From Dryocola clanedunensis subsp. sulfonylureivorans (GTDB lineage: Bacteria; Pseudomonadota; Gammaproteobacteria; Enterobacterales; Enterobacteriaceae): 64,000 nucleotides of DNA. Where the stretch lies: NCBI RefSeq assembly GCF_016756775.1, contig NZ_JAERMU010000020.1, forward strand, positions 22,578 through 86,577, read 5' to 3'. Positions 35,686 through 45,398 of this stretch are shown one piece after another. How positions within the stretch are numbered: the first letter of the stretch is position 1; each line of letters starts with the position of its first letter. The notes under the pieces were generated by a model. The model was not told where the DNA came from, made no database searches, and saw only the letters and a program-made list of their open reading frames with translations. The translations under genes and the position numbers were made by a program.

Positions 35686-36594
35686 ATGCTACCAAATATG
35701 GTATTGATTTTTTTACTCATGGTCTCTGGCTGGATGGTTCAGAGAGGAGGGTTTTGCCTGGTTGCAGCGGTAAGTAGGGCTATGGAAAAGCGTCCTGAAC
35801 GCTTGTTACTTATTTTATCGATCGCCTTTATCTCTGTTCTGGTAGTGCTTTTGTTTCAGTCGCCGCTGAACTATTCGCCGACCGGCAAAGTACTGTGGAG
35901 TTCGTTGTCCGGAGCCATTTTTTTTGGCATCGGGGCAGCGTTGAACCGGGGATGTTTTTTTGGCACCCTGTCCAATATGGCCAGAGGTGATGGGCATATG
36001 CTGTTTACCTTAGCAGGGATGATGGCCACAACTGCATTTATTCCTGCTGGTTTTTTTGTGACACTCCCTCTTGAACAGGGACATCCATCGCTGCTGCTTG
36101 GTCTGTTTTTATTTACTGCGTCTCTGATCTGTTGGTCGCGGTGCCGCCGAAATGATCGTCTCCGGAGTGTTATCCGGCTGTTGATCCCGGGGCTGACTTT
36201 TGGTTTTATATACACAACTCATATCGGATGGTCTTTGAGCGGGCTACTTACTGAAAGCTGGCACTTCATCCGCCATAATCAAACTATCAACGGAATACGA
36301 ATTGCCGGGTTCAGCGCTTTCCTTACAGGTATGATACTGTACCATTTCTATTATCAGGATTTTACTTTCATCCGTTGGTCTATTACCAAAGGAATAAAGC
36401 ATTTTGCTGCGGGTATCATCATGATGATCGGTGCCAGAATGATGGGCGGCGGTAATGATAATCTGCTATTCCATAAGTTGCCTTCACTTACACTCGAGGT
36501 TTTTCTTCTTTTATTTATTATGCTGTCAAGTATTGCGATGACACTTTTTATTTTTCGAAAATATGCGGCGAAAACGTTAATGAATGAACTGTAG
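35686..36594 (+). CDS. YeeE/YedE-family (TsuA-like) membrane transporter
   Basis: 302 residues, about eight to nine membrane segments. It has the two Cys-containing repeats of the family: RGGFCLV (Cys24) and LNRGCFFGTLSNMARGDG (Cys90), plus the GARMMGGGNDN block near the C-terminus. YeeE (TsuA) imports thiosulfate through such cysteines. No TusA-like partner is adjacent, so the substrate here is open. AAGGAG lies 11 bp upstream of ATG 35686. Confidence 0.8.
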   Translation: MLPNMVLIFLLMVSGWMVQRGGFCLVAAVSRAMEKRPERLLLILSIAFISVLVVLLFQSPLNYSPTGKVLWSSLSGAIFFGIGAALNRGCFFGTLSNMARGDGHMLFTLAGMMATTAFIPAGFFVTLPLEQGHPSLLLGLFLFTASLICWSRCRRNDRLRSVIRLLIPGLTFGFIYTTHIGWSLSGLLTESWHFIRHNQTINGIRIAGFSAFLTGMILYHFYYQDFTFIRWSITKGIKHFAAGIIMMIGARMMGGGNDNLLFHKLPSLTLEVFLLLFIMLSSIAMTLFIFRKYAAKTLMNEL

Positions 36595-36733
36595 TTCTGT
36601 CTAACGGGGTTGATCGTTCATTTTCATAGTCTCGATCCTCGCTTGATTAGCGGGAGTTATGTTAGGTTGGAAATGCGTTGCTCCAGATTATGATAAGACG
36701 GCTCTGGCTAGTTGTTTGGATGGATGCTAACTA

Positions 36734-37262
36734 GTCCTGATATAGATTGACACTTTAGTGTCCATAAAACGCCTGATGCACTGCATCGGGCGTTTTATAT
36801 TTCAGTGACAGATGAGGTCTCTCTGTGTTGTATATCTCGATCGACTCCTCCACTATCTTTTGTGCCTGCTCCAGGTCTGCCGGGCACGACAGCAGGAACT
36901 CTGTTTTCAGGATCCCGTTTACCCTTTCCGCCAGTGCATTCTGATAACAGTCATAACCGTCTGTCATTGAACAGATTAGCCCGTTTTTCTCATGTACCGA
37001 CTGATATTCCGTTGCGCAGTACTGAACACCCCGAACCGAATGATGTATCAGCGGGCTGGCCGTCTTTCTCAGCTTTAAAGCCTGCTTCAGAGCTCGGACA
37101 ACGCTCTCCGTTCTCAGGTCGCTGTGCACATGATATCCCATGATTTTTTCTTGAGCAGGCATCCGTAACCAGACTCAGGTACACCATGCCATTTAGGGTC
37201 GGAAGATACGTTATGTCTGCCACCCATTCCTGCTCTGGTCGTCTTACCTTTGGATGTAAGTG
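36734..37262 (-). mobile_element. 3' fragment of an IS3-family element
   Basis: Encodes the C-terminal part of an OrfB integrase, from about EWVADITYLPTLNGM to the stop at 36755. It is interrupted near 37150 by one extra A in a poly-A run, and the second catalytic Asp is changed (HHSVRGVQY where the family has HSDRG), so it is dead. The sequence beyond the stop, with TCCTGATATAGATTGACACT at 36735-36754, is the right end; a second copy of that end lies at 54435. Confidence 0.8.
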
Positions 37263-37283
37263 ATTTTATTCTTGGATTTTTAG

Positions 37284-37318
37284 AAAAAAAACCCGCCAGA
37301 GCCATGTAGGTAGCGGGT
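37284..37318 (-). terminator. Rho-independent terminator, minus strand
   Basis: ACCCGC and GCGGGT arms with 16 bases between, followed on the minus strand by seven T residues. No intact minus-strand gene is directly upstream. Confidence 0.6.
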
Positions 37319-37508
37319 TAGAAATATCGAGGCTATTTTTTTATAACTATCCCTAGTTTGACCTGTCAGAACGAACTCTACCACTATGCTGACCGCGCTA
37401 AAATGACATTGCACTTGAATGACTTTTCAATTTTTCCAAACTGACGCACTATTTAATTGAACTAACGGCACATTTTTCAATGGGATATGCAAACTGCTTC
37501 GTTTCGTA

Positions 37509-37844
37509 TCAGGATTTTTGTATGCGGTTTAGAAATAAAGAACCACCGATGCTAACCAGTTCTCTTTTATGTAAAATACTCAATCTACACTCTCTTTTTT
37601 CGAAAAAAAACCGCCAATAATAGCAATGGCGAGGGATTAAAAGGTACTTACTAACGATGAACTGCGATTTATAAAACACATGTAGGTGAGGAAATTCCGC
37701 GCGGGCACGAGGTATCCAATTTGTACCAGGAAGATGATGAAGTTGATTAAGATGAACAACAGGCAAGGATGTCTTGCGAGAAATAGCGTCAGCAAACGTT
37801 GATTTTCCGCTATTCGAAGGGCCTATAATACATACGTGGACCAA
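37509..37844 (-). pseudogene. Broken adenylate-kinase-like / FlaR-like P-loop gene
   Basis: The first 53 residues form a good P-loop start: VCIIGPSNSGKSTFADAI followed by LPVVHLNQLHHLPGTNWIPRARAEF, as in small topology-modulation (FlaR-like) kinases of about 170 residues. After this the frame loses similarity, which suggests a frameshift. Translation would need a TTG start. Confidence 0.6.
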
Positions 37845-38137
37845 GGTCTTCTAGTGAAACACATGTTACGCACATCTTCATCCCTCTGACATTCGCTCAA
37901 ATTTAAGATATGAATTCGTCCCCCTACTCCTTACATTCAGAATAAGGATGTGCTTTCAAGGTGACATTTCAGCTCTGGAGAAACAAGAGCCTTCTTAATT
38001 TAAGTTTTCAATATTTACTTTTCTAATATTTGCGATAGGCAATGTGCATGATTTGCGATATTACTATATCGTCAATATGTATCCCTGAGTTGGGAAGTTT
38101 GTTTAAAATCCTATAACGAATTATTTTTCTCTTTGAC

Positions 38138-38163
38138 ACACCACTGTCCGGTGGTGTTTTTTT
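38138..38163 (+). terminator. Rho-independent terminator
   Basis: ACACCAC and GTGGTGT pair around TGTCCG, followed by seven T residues. No gene was found upstream on this strand in 37.85-38.13 kb, so it may end a remnant or a small RNA. Confidence 0.7.
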
Positions 38164-38785
38164 ATGAATCATCCAGTTATGACCTTCATAGCCAGTTCTT
38201 TTGTAATGTTCTTTTTATAGGGAACGGGTATTATTCCAACCATTACAGATATAAAAAATGGAAATATATTGATATTTCTTCGTATTAAGCCTTGTGATTT
38301 TTAGTTGGGTGTGTTCCATAACCTTTAGAAAATAAAAATAGCAACTCCTCCCAACAGGGCAGTCAGGTGGCTCTGCGCATTGCCTTGTTCAAGGCAACAA
38401 TTAAATGCGCTCCAGCTGTTGAACACTTTTCCCCAAGCACATTTACATAGATGTCTAAACCACCTGACGCTTCCCTGAATTTTTGACCTCACTCAATACT
38501 TGCCTTCACAATTATATTGTTAATATATAATCCGGGCCAAAAAAGTAATAAGAGGCTGAACTTTTCCATCAGAATATTTCACGCCAATTTAGTGAGCTCC
38601 TACAACCATTACAAACATAATTATTGATACAAATGACGCACAAAGAAACAACAATGACCACACCTTCTCGCTGTGATAGGTTTTTTGTTCAAAAACAAGG
38701 TTGCCGTACAGTATTGTACGGATCTCAAATGCATCTCGAATGAATCCCCCCTTGCCAACCTATCTATTGATAGGTATATTGAGTT
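38164..38785. other. Intergenic region, no supported gene
   Basis: About 620 bp of AT-rich sequence without a convincing ORF or known RNA. Confidence 0.4.
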
Positions 38786-38872
38786 TTAACAGTCCAGCAC
38801 AACACACGGCAACGCGCTTAAAAAGAGAAATGATATTAACAAGGTGAGGAAAATAATGATTTCAGTGCTCAT
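38786..38872 (-). CDS. Possible 28-residue membrane peptide
   Basis: ATG 38872, preceded by GGTAAG. The product is nearly all hydrophobic after the first four residues (STEIIIFLTLLISFLFLSAL) and ends in Cys. Size and layout recall small membrane toxins of type I systems, but I see no matching antitoxin RNA. A longer in-frame ATG (38968) exists. Confidence 0.3.
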   Translation of the reverse strand: MSTEIIIFLTLLISFLFLSALPCVVLDC

Positions 38873-39115
38873 GGTCTTACCGGCGATCAGTTTCTCCATC
38901 CAAAGCCGCAGGTTACAGCTCTGGAAACTCAGGCTTATATTCTGAATGTCAGCCATGATGCAGCCCAATATCGCCAGCGTCAGTGAGATGTACGCGTATT
39001 CCGGTATCGCTATACGTTAGTTACCGCTAAGGAACTCCCCTGCAGCGATGTTCGACAGCCTTCTTGTTTCTGGCTTTTCTGTGTGCTTTTAATATTTCAG
39101 TGACCGGAGGTAACA

Positions 39116-39682
39116 GTGTCCACTTATGACAACCTGCTTGAACTTGCAGATAGTTTTATCCAGGAAAATGGCTACCAGGGATTCAGCTATGCTGATCTTG
39201 CAACCCGTCTCAATATACGAAAAGCCAGTATCCATTACCATTTCCCGACTAAGACCGACCTTGGAATAGCATACTGTGACTGGAAGGAGGCTAGTTTTCT
39301 CAGACTTGAAACCAGTCTCCAGTCCCTCCCTCCAGGCTGGAGCAGGCTGAAGGAGTATATGGCCGCCTTTCTGCAATGCTCTGAGCAAGGCCAGATGTGC
39401 GGCATACACGCTATGTTGTCCGACAGTAATGTATTTGAGCCAGCCCTGCAGGATGCCGTGAATCGTTTGGCCCAGACCGACCTGCGCATTCTAACGGACG
39501 TGCTCGACAGTGGAAGAATAAGCGGTGAGCTTGTATTCAACTCCTCGCCGGGTGATATGGCTCTTATCATAGGCTGTGCAATTAAAGGTGCCCTAATGCT
39601 TAACCGCATCCCTCCCCATGATGCTTGTACCCGCACCCTGGAATCGCTGGAGTTATTACTCTGCGCTGATTCTGATAAATAG
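39116..39682 (+). CDS. TetR/AcrR-family repressor
   Basis: 188 residues from GTG 39116, with GGAGG upstream. The N-terminal helix-turn-helix is typical (FIQENGYQGFSYADLATRLN, then IRKASIHYHFPTKTDLG at about 36-52). The C-terminal ligand domain contains two cysteines (LQCSEQGQMCG). No clear target operon is adjacent, so its role is unknown. Confidence 0.88.
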   Translation: MSTYDNLLELADSFIQENGYQGFSYADLATRLNIRKASIHYHFPTKTDLGIAYCDWKEASFLRLETSLQSLPPGWSRLKEYMAAFLQCSEQGQMCGIHAMLSDSNVFEPALQDAVNRLAQTDLRILTDVLDSGRISGELVFNSSPGDMALIIGCAIKGALMLNRIPPHDACTRTLESLELLLCADSDK

Positions 39683-40090
39683 CAGATGTCAAGGCTACAC
39701 CCTGACCATAAATCACGTCTCTACATCTAGTTCATCGAAAAGTGTACGCAGTCTCTTTTCAGTATATATGCCAGCTGAGGCACAAACTCTCCCCTGGTGG
39801 CATCACAGTTATCGCTCTGAATAGTGAAGTATAGTGGTGCAGACGCAAACTCACAAAGGAAGGATACAGAATATCGTCCAGCGGCATTTCAGGAAGTGGT
39901 GACGGGTGCAAGGATAAAGGCGCGACAAGTGCACGTCTAAGGTTATTTTGCTCTTTGCCATGCACGGTATTCGAATGCGTTGGCGTCAAATTTTGCGGCC
40001 CGCAAAGAAATAGGCAAAGGCCGTTTGTTGTCCGAGTAAAGATTGCTTGCTGGAGCGGCGCGCAAGAAAACTCATTGATAAGCTATTGCT
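39683..40090. other. Intergenic region, no supported gene
   Basis: About 410 bp between the TetR gene and the AriR-like gene. No supported coding frame was found. Confidence 0.35.
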
Positions 40091-40288
40091 TTACGCCATC
40101 ACGCATTGTGCCACAGTATAAATACTCTTCATATAATCGTCATTACTCTGTGTTGCGTGATTTTCTAACATCATTTTGATCGTGCTGCCGTTCACGACCT
40201 GCCCTGACTGCTTGACCATAACTGCAGCCCTACCTATGACACGACATACATCATCGAATACTGCTCGGTCTGCAACTTCCTTAACCAT
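40091..40288 (-). CDS. YmgB/AriR-like small protein
   Basis: 65 residues. VIGRAAVMVKQSGQVVNGSTIKMML followed by a second helix (SNDDYMKSIYTVAQCVM) resembles the helical YmgB/AriR family, small biofilm and acid-resistance regulators of E. coli, including the LGxAVxxLxxSGxxVN pattern. The match is by eye. Confidence 0.55.
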   Translation of the reverse strand: MVKEVADRAVFDDVCRVIGRAAVMVKQSGQVVNGSTIKMMLENHATQSNDDYMKSIYTVAQCVMA

Positions 40289-40588
40289 AGTAATCCTTTA
40301 TTTAGAATCTCAAAATGAAAAGCCTTTACAGAACAATCACAAGTGAAACCTATAATAGGATATGAGCATTTATTCCCTAGTAATACAACACCAAATTATT
40401 AAATATGTAATTTAAAACCCCATGGTAACGCAACACTATGAAAGCATGCGTTTTAGTTTGAGATTTTTCTTAATCGCAGTAGCGCTCTGTAATCTAGTTC
40501 ACTCATCTTCGGGATGATTTTATTTACCCCGTTCCTTGCGAATATTAAACTATCATATTTAATGAATTAGTCCTTTCATCACGCTTAC
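40289..40588. other. AT-rich intergenic region
   Basis: About 300 bp; nothing recognised. Confidence 0.35.
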
Positions 40589-40837
40589 AGCTTTGTTAAA
40601 TAAATCAAACTCTTGCTGAATGGCAGGATCAGGTCATGGTCATCCTGACAACGCAGGTAGTTCCGGGGCAAAGCAGAGGGTTCAGTGACATTACGCGATT
40701 ACCACAGGCACGTTGCAGAAGCTTTGGAGTGGCGCGTGCACTGAATAAAATGACGAAAGAAGGCATGCCAGAAAGTGTACGTATCGCCTGAGAGTCAGAG
40801 GGACGCTTCGCAAAAATCTGATTTATTCAACAAAGCA
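40589..40837 (+). mobile_element. Miniature IS903-derived element (MITE-like)
   Basis: Both terminal inverted repeats of IS903 are present: AGCTTTGTTAAATAAATC at 40589-40606 and its partner GATTTATTCAACAAAGCA at 40820-40837. Between them only the first tens of bases and the end of the transposase gene remain (NKMTKEGMPESVRIA just before the stop), so almost the whole gene is deleted. Such a 249-bp element can in principle be moved by a related transposase elsewhere. Confidence 0.85.
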
Positions 40838-40897
40838 GTGAAATACTCTCGGAGACATGATGAGTTAATTCTGCACATACAAATTTTATGTATATCC

Positions 40898-42025
40898 TCA
40901 TGGAAGTGTTTTCTCGTATAAACGGTAGTGTTTATAGGGAACGGCACCAATACGTTCTAATATCGTTCGCATACCAGTGTTGGATTCGAGTATCCACGAC
41001 ATTTCCAGCGCGTCAATATTACAACGCGCAAATGGTTCACGCAGCGCCTCAATAAGCAGTAACGCAATAATCGGCCCGAGGCGACTGAAATGGTATTGCT
41101 GACTAACACCCATCAGAGGAACTCGCGCTGTGTGCACGCCGCTGACTTTCAGACGCCACAATAATTTCGCCCAACCAAATGGCAATAAACGCCCTCCCAG
41201 GCCTGCTACAGCCTCATTGAGGTTTGGCAGACCGACGATAAAACCACAGGGAGTGCCATCCACCTCGGCGATATGGATCATATCGTCAGGGACCACCAAC
41301 TTCAACTGCTCCCCCATGGTCGAAAACTCACGCTCAGTGAAGGGAACAAACCCCCAGTTATGCTGCCATCCGGAATTGAACAATCCACGTAACAACTGGA
41401 CTTCTTCCTTGAAGCGCTTACGATTGAGGCGCCGAATGGTCACCTTTGTACGCATCTGATCCATCATCTTTGTTAATGGAGGCGAAAAGTGTAAATCGGT
41501 TCTTTTCATCCAGTAAGCGATTAAGTCCATGCCTTTGCCATAGCCCTGCTGCTCGATGCGAGCCGCATAATATGGCTTGCCGTGGTTCATCATGGCCGAA
41601 GGTGGGGTATCAAAACCCTTTATCAGTAAACCACTTTCCTGGTTGATATTCAGGCTGAAAGGGCCGCTAATTTTACGCGTGCCTTTCGATTTCAGCCACT
41701 CTTCCGCAGCGCTGAATAATGCGTTAAAAACGACGTCATCATCGATGGCATCGATCATGCCAAAATGTCCGGTATATTCACCGTAAAGTTCGCGGTGTAG
41801 GGAGTCTATTTGCGCGATGATCCGCCCAACTATTTCCCCCTCTTTCCGGGCTACCCACGCCTGCCATTCAATATGTTCAGTACATGGATTTTTTTTTGAC
41901 AGGTGTTCTTTACGCTCCAAGTACAGCGGATCAATCCAGTTTGGATCATCGCGGAACAGCAACGTTGGAAAAGTAATAAATTCTTTCAAAGTATGTTTAT
42001 CGACAACTTTTTCAACACAAATCAT
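40898..42025 (-). CDS. GNAT-like bacterial ceramide synthase
   Basis: 375 residues. The middle is an acyl-CoA N-acyltransferase-like fold (WVARKEGEIVGRIIAQID; GMIDAIDDDVVFNALFSAAEEWLKSKG; GPFSLNINQESGLLIKGFDTPPSAMMNHG). This long GNAT-like family is that of the bacterial ceramide synthase bCerS found in Caulobacter, which N-acylates the sphingoid base in the cytoplasm. The five-gene ceramide set is completed by the divergent operon starting 415 bp away. No signal peptide. It is the last gene before the IS903 miniature element. Confidence 0.82.
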   Translation of the reverse strand: MICVEKVVDKHTLKEFITFPTLLFRDDPNWIDPLYLERKEHLSKKNPCTEHIEWQAWVARKEGEIVGRIIAQIDSLHRELYGEYTGHFGMIDAIDDDVVFNALFSAAEEWLKSKGTRKISGPFSLNINQESGLLIKGFDTPPSAMMNHGKPYYAARIEQQGYGKGMDLIAYWMKRTDLHFSPPLTKMMDQMRTKVTIRRLNRKRFKEEVQLLRGLFNSGWQHNWGFVPFTEREFSTMGEQLKLVVPDDMIHIAEVDGTPCGFIVGLPNLNEAVAGLGGRLLPFGWAKLLWRLKVSGVHTARVPLMGVSQQYHFSRLGPIIALLLIEALREPFARCNIDALEMSWILESNTGMRTILERIGAVPYKHYRLYEKTLP

Positions 42026-42440
42026 AAATAGCCTTCAATCGTAAAATGTAAATACACATATTCTAAAAATGTTATTTTATTTTCTAGTGTGGTTGTTCAA
42101 CATGATTCATTAGCATGGCGAATGTTAAACATCATTACCATCAATATCTTTACCAGTAAAAGCTAAAATCATCCTGACTTCCAGATTCAAAATGACTTCA
42201 TCGTTCATTCCTGTATTTTATGCTTGAAAATGTTTCCATCATGTTCGATTCTACAGTTCGTAAGGTTTCAGCTCCTACAAAAATCCAACAAGGGTTTGCC
42301 TGAAATATAAAAATGCAGAACATGTTTCATGGGGTAAAAAAATAGTTGAACATCAAAATTATTCAGCACATATTTGTACCATAGTGAAAAATCAATTGTT
42401 CGCCACAAGCTACCTTTATCTTTTGGCGATACATTAATGT
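42026..42440. promoter_or_regulatory. Divergent promoter region of the ceramide genes
   Basis: 415 bp, AT-rich, between the ceramide synthase and the acyl-ACP synthetase gene. A reasonable plus-strand promoter is TTGAAC (42346-42351), 17-bp spacer, CATATT (42369-42374). No clear operator was recognised. Confidence 0.45.
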
Positions 42441-44195
42441 ATGGGTAAGTTATTTATGTCTGAGCCTGCAACCAACTCCGTTAACTCTCTTGCTATGCGT
42501 TATGCGGACTTCCCCAGTTTAGTGGACGCTCTGGATTACGCGGCGCAGGGCGATACAGGAATGAATTTTTACGATCGTAGAAATCAACCCGTGTGCGTTC
42601 TGAAATATCTCACGCTGAAACAGCGGGCGATATCTGGCGCACGGCGTTTGTTAACACTGGGTCTCAAGAAAGGGGATCGGGTGGCGCTTATTGCAGATAC
42701 AAGCGCAGGATTTGTTGAAGCGTTCTTTGCCTGCCAGTACGCTGGCTTAGTGGCGGTACCGCTGGCAATTCCGATGGGCGTTGGGCAGCGCGACTCATAT
42801 ACAGCGAAACTAAAAAGGCTGATTGCAAGCTGCCACCCTTCAGCGATCGTCACCAGTGGAGAATGGTTGCCGTTGATTGCTTCCGCTACGATGGGAAAGT
42901 CGGCCATGCACATTTTCAGCGAGGCAGATTTTAACGCCCTCCCTGAAGATGATATCCCGTTGCCAGTACCTTCAGCGGACGACATCGCTTATCTTCAGTA
43001 CACCTCAGGAAGCACCTGCTTTCCGCGCGGCGTCATAATTACCCAACGTGCAGTCATGGCTAACCTTAGAGTGATTAGCCGCGACGGGATCGGGTTGCGT
43101 GCGGGCGACCGCTGCGTCTCCTGGCTGCCGTTTTATCACGATATGGGGCTGGTCGGTTTCGTGTTGACCCCGATGGCGACCCAGCTGTCCGTCGACTATC
43201 TACGCGCCCAGGATTTTGCCATGCGCCCGATGCAGTGGCTCAAACTGATCGCAAAAAATCGCGGCACCGTGTCTGTCGCCCCGCCGTTCGGCTACGACCT
43301 GTGCCTGCGCCGCAGCAATGCCAAAACTTTGGCCGAACTGGATCTTTCCAGCTGGCGCGTGGCGGGAGTGGGTGCTGAGCCGATCCCCGCTGAATTGCTA
43401 AACCAGTTTGCTGAACACATCCGCCACTCAGGTTTCGACGGCAAAGCATTCATGCCCTGTTATGGCCTGGCCGAAAATACTCTCGCGGTGAGTTTTTCCG
43501 ACAGCGGCTCAGGATCGCAAACCAACACGGTAGACCGCGACATTCTTGAATATGATGGCAAAGCGGTCACTCCCGGCAAAAAAACGCGTGCTGTCTCGAC
43601 GTTTGTAAACTGTGGCAAGGCGCTGCCTGGCCACCGCATTGAAATCCGCAACGAAAGCGGACAACCACTGCCGGAACGCTATGTCGGACATATCTGTATT
43701 TCCGGTCCTAGCCTGATGAACGGATATTTCTGCGATGATGAATCACAGCATCACATCAAGATGACCGGCTGGATGGACACCGGCGATCTAGGTTACCTGC
43801 TGGACGGTTATCTGTACGTCACTGGTCGTAAAAAGGATTTGATTATTATTCGCGGCCGCAATATCTGGCCCCAGGATATTGAGTGCGTCGCCGAAACCGA
43901 GCCGGAAATCTGTTGCGGCGATGCGGTGGCATTTGTGGTCGAAGAGCACAGCGAAGCGGCAAAGGTTATTTTGCAAATCCAGTGCAAGGTCGGCTCACCG
44001 GAGCGACGTGTGCAAATAATACGTTCCCTGAGCAAACGTATTCAAAGCGAATTTGGCATATTGGTGGATGTCGAGCTGCTTCCGCCGCATAGCATTCCCC
44101 GGACGTCGTCGGGAAAACCCGCCCGTGCCGAAGCCAAAAAACGCTGGCTGAGCAGCTTTGATCTCTACCCGCAGCTGGTTGGTTTCGCGCAATGA
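42441..44195 (+). CDS. Fatty-acyl-AMP ligase / acyl-ACP synthetase (AasR-like)
   Basis: 584 residues of the ANL adenylating superfamily, FAAL branch. The AMP-binding loop is YTSGSTCFPRG at 187-197 (Arg in place of the usual Lys), FYHDMGLVG follows near 231, and the C-terminal hinge is WMDTGDLGYLLDGYLYVTGRKKDLIIIRGRNIWPQDIE at about 443-480 (quoted in part). It should activate a fatty acid and load it on the ACP encoded two genes later. ATG 42456 is an alternative start; neither start has a strong ribosome-binding site. The stop overlaps cerR by four bases. Confidence 0.86.
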   Translation: MGKLFMSEPATNSVNSLAMRYADFPSLVDALDYAAQGDTGMNFYDRRNQPVCVLKYLTLKQRAISGARRLLTLGLKKGDRVALIADTSAGFVEAFFACQYAGLVAVPLAIPMGVGQRDSYTAKLKRLIASCHPSAIVTSGEWLPLIASATMGKSAMHIFSEADFNALPEDDIPLPVPSADDIAYLQYTSGSTCFPRGVIITQRAVMANLRVISRDGIGLRAGDRCVSWLPFYHDMGLVGFVLTPMATQLSVDYLRAQDFAMRPMQWLKLIAKNRGTVSVAPPFGYDLCLRRSNAKTLAELDLSSWRVAGVGAEPIPAELLNQFAEHIRHSGFDGKAFMPCYGLAENTLAVSFSDSGSGSQTNTVDRDILEYDGKAVTPGKKTRAVSTFVNCGKALPGHRIEIRNESGQPLPERYVGHICISGPSLMNGYFCDDESQHHIKMTGWMDTGDLGYLLDGYLYVTGRKKDLIIIRGRNIWPQDIECVAETEPEICCGDAVAFVVEEHSEAAKVILQIQCKVGSPERRVQIIRSLSKRIQSEFGILVDVELLPPHSIPRTSSGKPARAEAKKRWLSSFDLYPQLVGFAQ

Positions 44196-45106
44196 AGGGC
44201 ACCGTCGCCGTCACGGGGGTGACCGGTTTTATCGGCCGGCATATCGTCAATGAACTGCTGGCACAGGATTTTACGGTACAGGCCCTGACCCGGCGCGTGC
44301 AAAATGACGCCGTCGACAATCTGTGGTGGGTTCCAGGTGACCTTGCCGATCGGGATTCGCTTAACGAGCTGGTTAGCGGCGCCGACTATGTCATTCACTG
44401 TGCAGGCCAGGTGCGCGGACATGCTGAAGAAATTTTCACCCACTGCAACGTGACCGGCAGCATCAACCTGATGCAGGCGGCCAGACAGAGCGGTAACTGC
44501 AAACGTTTCTTGTTCATTTCTTCTCTGGCAGCCCGCCATCCGACGCTGTCGTGGTACGCAAACTCAAAGCATGTCGCCGAACAACAATTACTCACTCTGG
44601 CCTCTGATATGGCGCTGGGCATTTTCCGCCCGACTGCGGTTTACGGGCCGGGGGATAAAGAGTTGAAACCACTATTCAACGGACTGCTGCGCGGCATGCT
44701 TCCCCGACTGGGTGCCCCTGAAGCGAAACTATCTTTTTTGCACGTCAGCGATTTGGCAAAGGCCGCAAGCCAGTGGTTGCTGGCCGATCTCCCGCAAACT
44801 GACACATACGAACTGTGCGACGGCGTTAGCGGAGGATATAACTGGCAACGCCTGCGGGATATCGGTGCAACCGTTCGTCAGGGGCCAGTTCGTCTTGTAC
44901 GCATCCCGTTGCCGTTGCTCAAGTTACTGGCGGAGATAAGCACGATGTGTAGCCGCCTGACAAAGCAGGAGCCAATGCTGACTCGCAGCAAAATAAATGA
45001 GCTAACGCATTGTGATTGGTCTGCCAGCAATCAATGTCTCTCGCAACATATTAACTGGTCTCCCAAGGTGAGTCTGGAGCACGCGCTGCGCGAAGGGCTG
45101 TTTTGA
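44192..45106 (+). CDS. NAD-dependent epimerase-like ceramide reductase (CerR-like)
   Basis: 304 residues, extended short-chain dehydrogenase. The NAD(P) loop is TGVTGFIGRH at 8-17 and the catalytic pair is Tyr122/Lys126 in SWYANSKHVAEQ. In Caulobacter a protein of this family reduces the 3-oxo group in ceramide synthesis. The start overlaps the previous stop (ATGA), so the two genes are coupled. Without the neighbourhood it would only be called an NDP-sugar-type epimerase. Confidence 0.82.
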   Translation: MKGTVAVTGVTGFIGRHIVNELLAQDFTVQALTRRVQNDAVDNLWWVPGDLADRDSLNELVSGADYVIHCAGQVRGHAEEIFTHCNVTGSINLMQAARQSGNCKRFLFISSLAARHPTLSWYANSKHVAEQQLLTLASDMALGIFRPTAVYGPGDKELKPLFNGLLRGMLPRLGAPEAKLSFLHVSDLAKAASQWLLADLPQTDTYELCDGVSGGYNWQRLRDIGATVRQGPVRLVRIPLPLLKLLAEISTMCSRLTKQEPMLTRSKINELTHCDWSASNQCLSQHINWSPKVSLEHALREGLF

Positions 45107-45137
45107 TTATTTCAAATCGAGGTGTATCAACATTTTT

Positions 45138-45398
45138 ATGAAAAATCACGATACTGTTATGGACTACATCCTGACTTGTTTACAGGGTATCGTCGAAAGT
45201 GGCTTAGTAGTAAAACCTGATAGCGATCTCGTCAACGATCTCGGCCTGGAATCCATCAGGGTAATGGATCTACTGATGATGCTTGAAGATAAACTGGATA
45301 TCTCCATTCCTATTAATATATTGCTGGATGTCAGAACCCCAAAGCAACTGCATGATGCACTCCAGCCGCATCTGGAGAAAGATCATGGGATTATATGA
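45138..45398 (+). CDS. Dedicated acyl carrier protein
   Basis: 86 residues. The phosphopantetheine site is Ser39 in DLGLESIRVMDL. The rest is the four-helix ACP fold. A dedicated ACP beside serine palmitoyltransferase is part of the Caulobacter five-gene set (AcpR). The last 14 bases overlap the next gene. Confidence 0.92.
   Translation: MKNHDTVMDYILTCLQGIVESGLVVKPDSDLVNDLGLESIRVMDLLMMLEDKLDISIPINILLDVRTPKQLHDALQPHLEKDHGII

Noticed and set aside
36755..37223. Functional IS3 transposase with programmed frameshift at a poly-A run
   Set aside because: The poly-A shift is inside the OrfB catalytic core, the catalytic Asp is changed to Val and the 5' part is missing.
44192..45106. Reading the epimerase-like gene as nucleotide-sugar metabolism
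   Set aside because: No glycosyltransferase or sugar nucleotide gene is nearby, and it is coupled to acyl-ACP synthetase, ACP and serine palmitoyltransferase genes.
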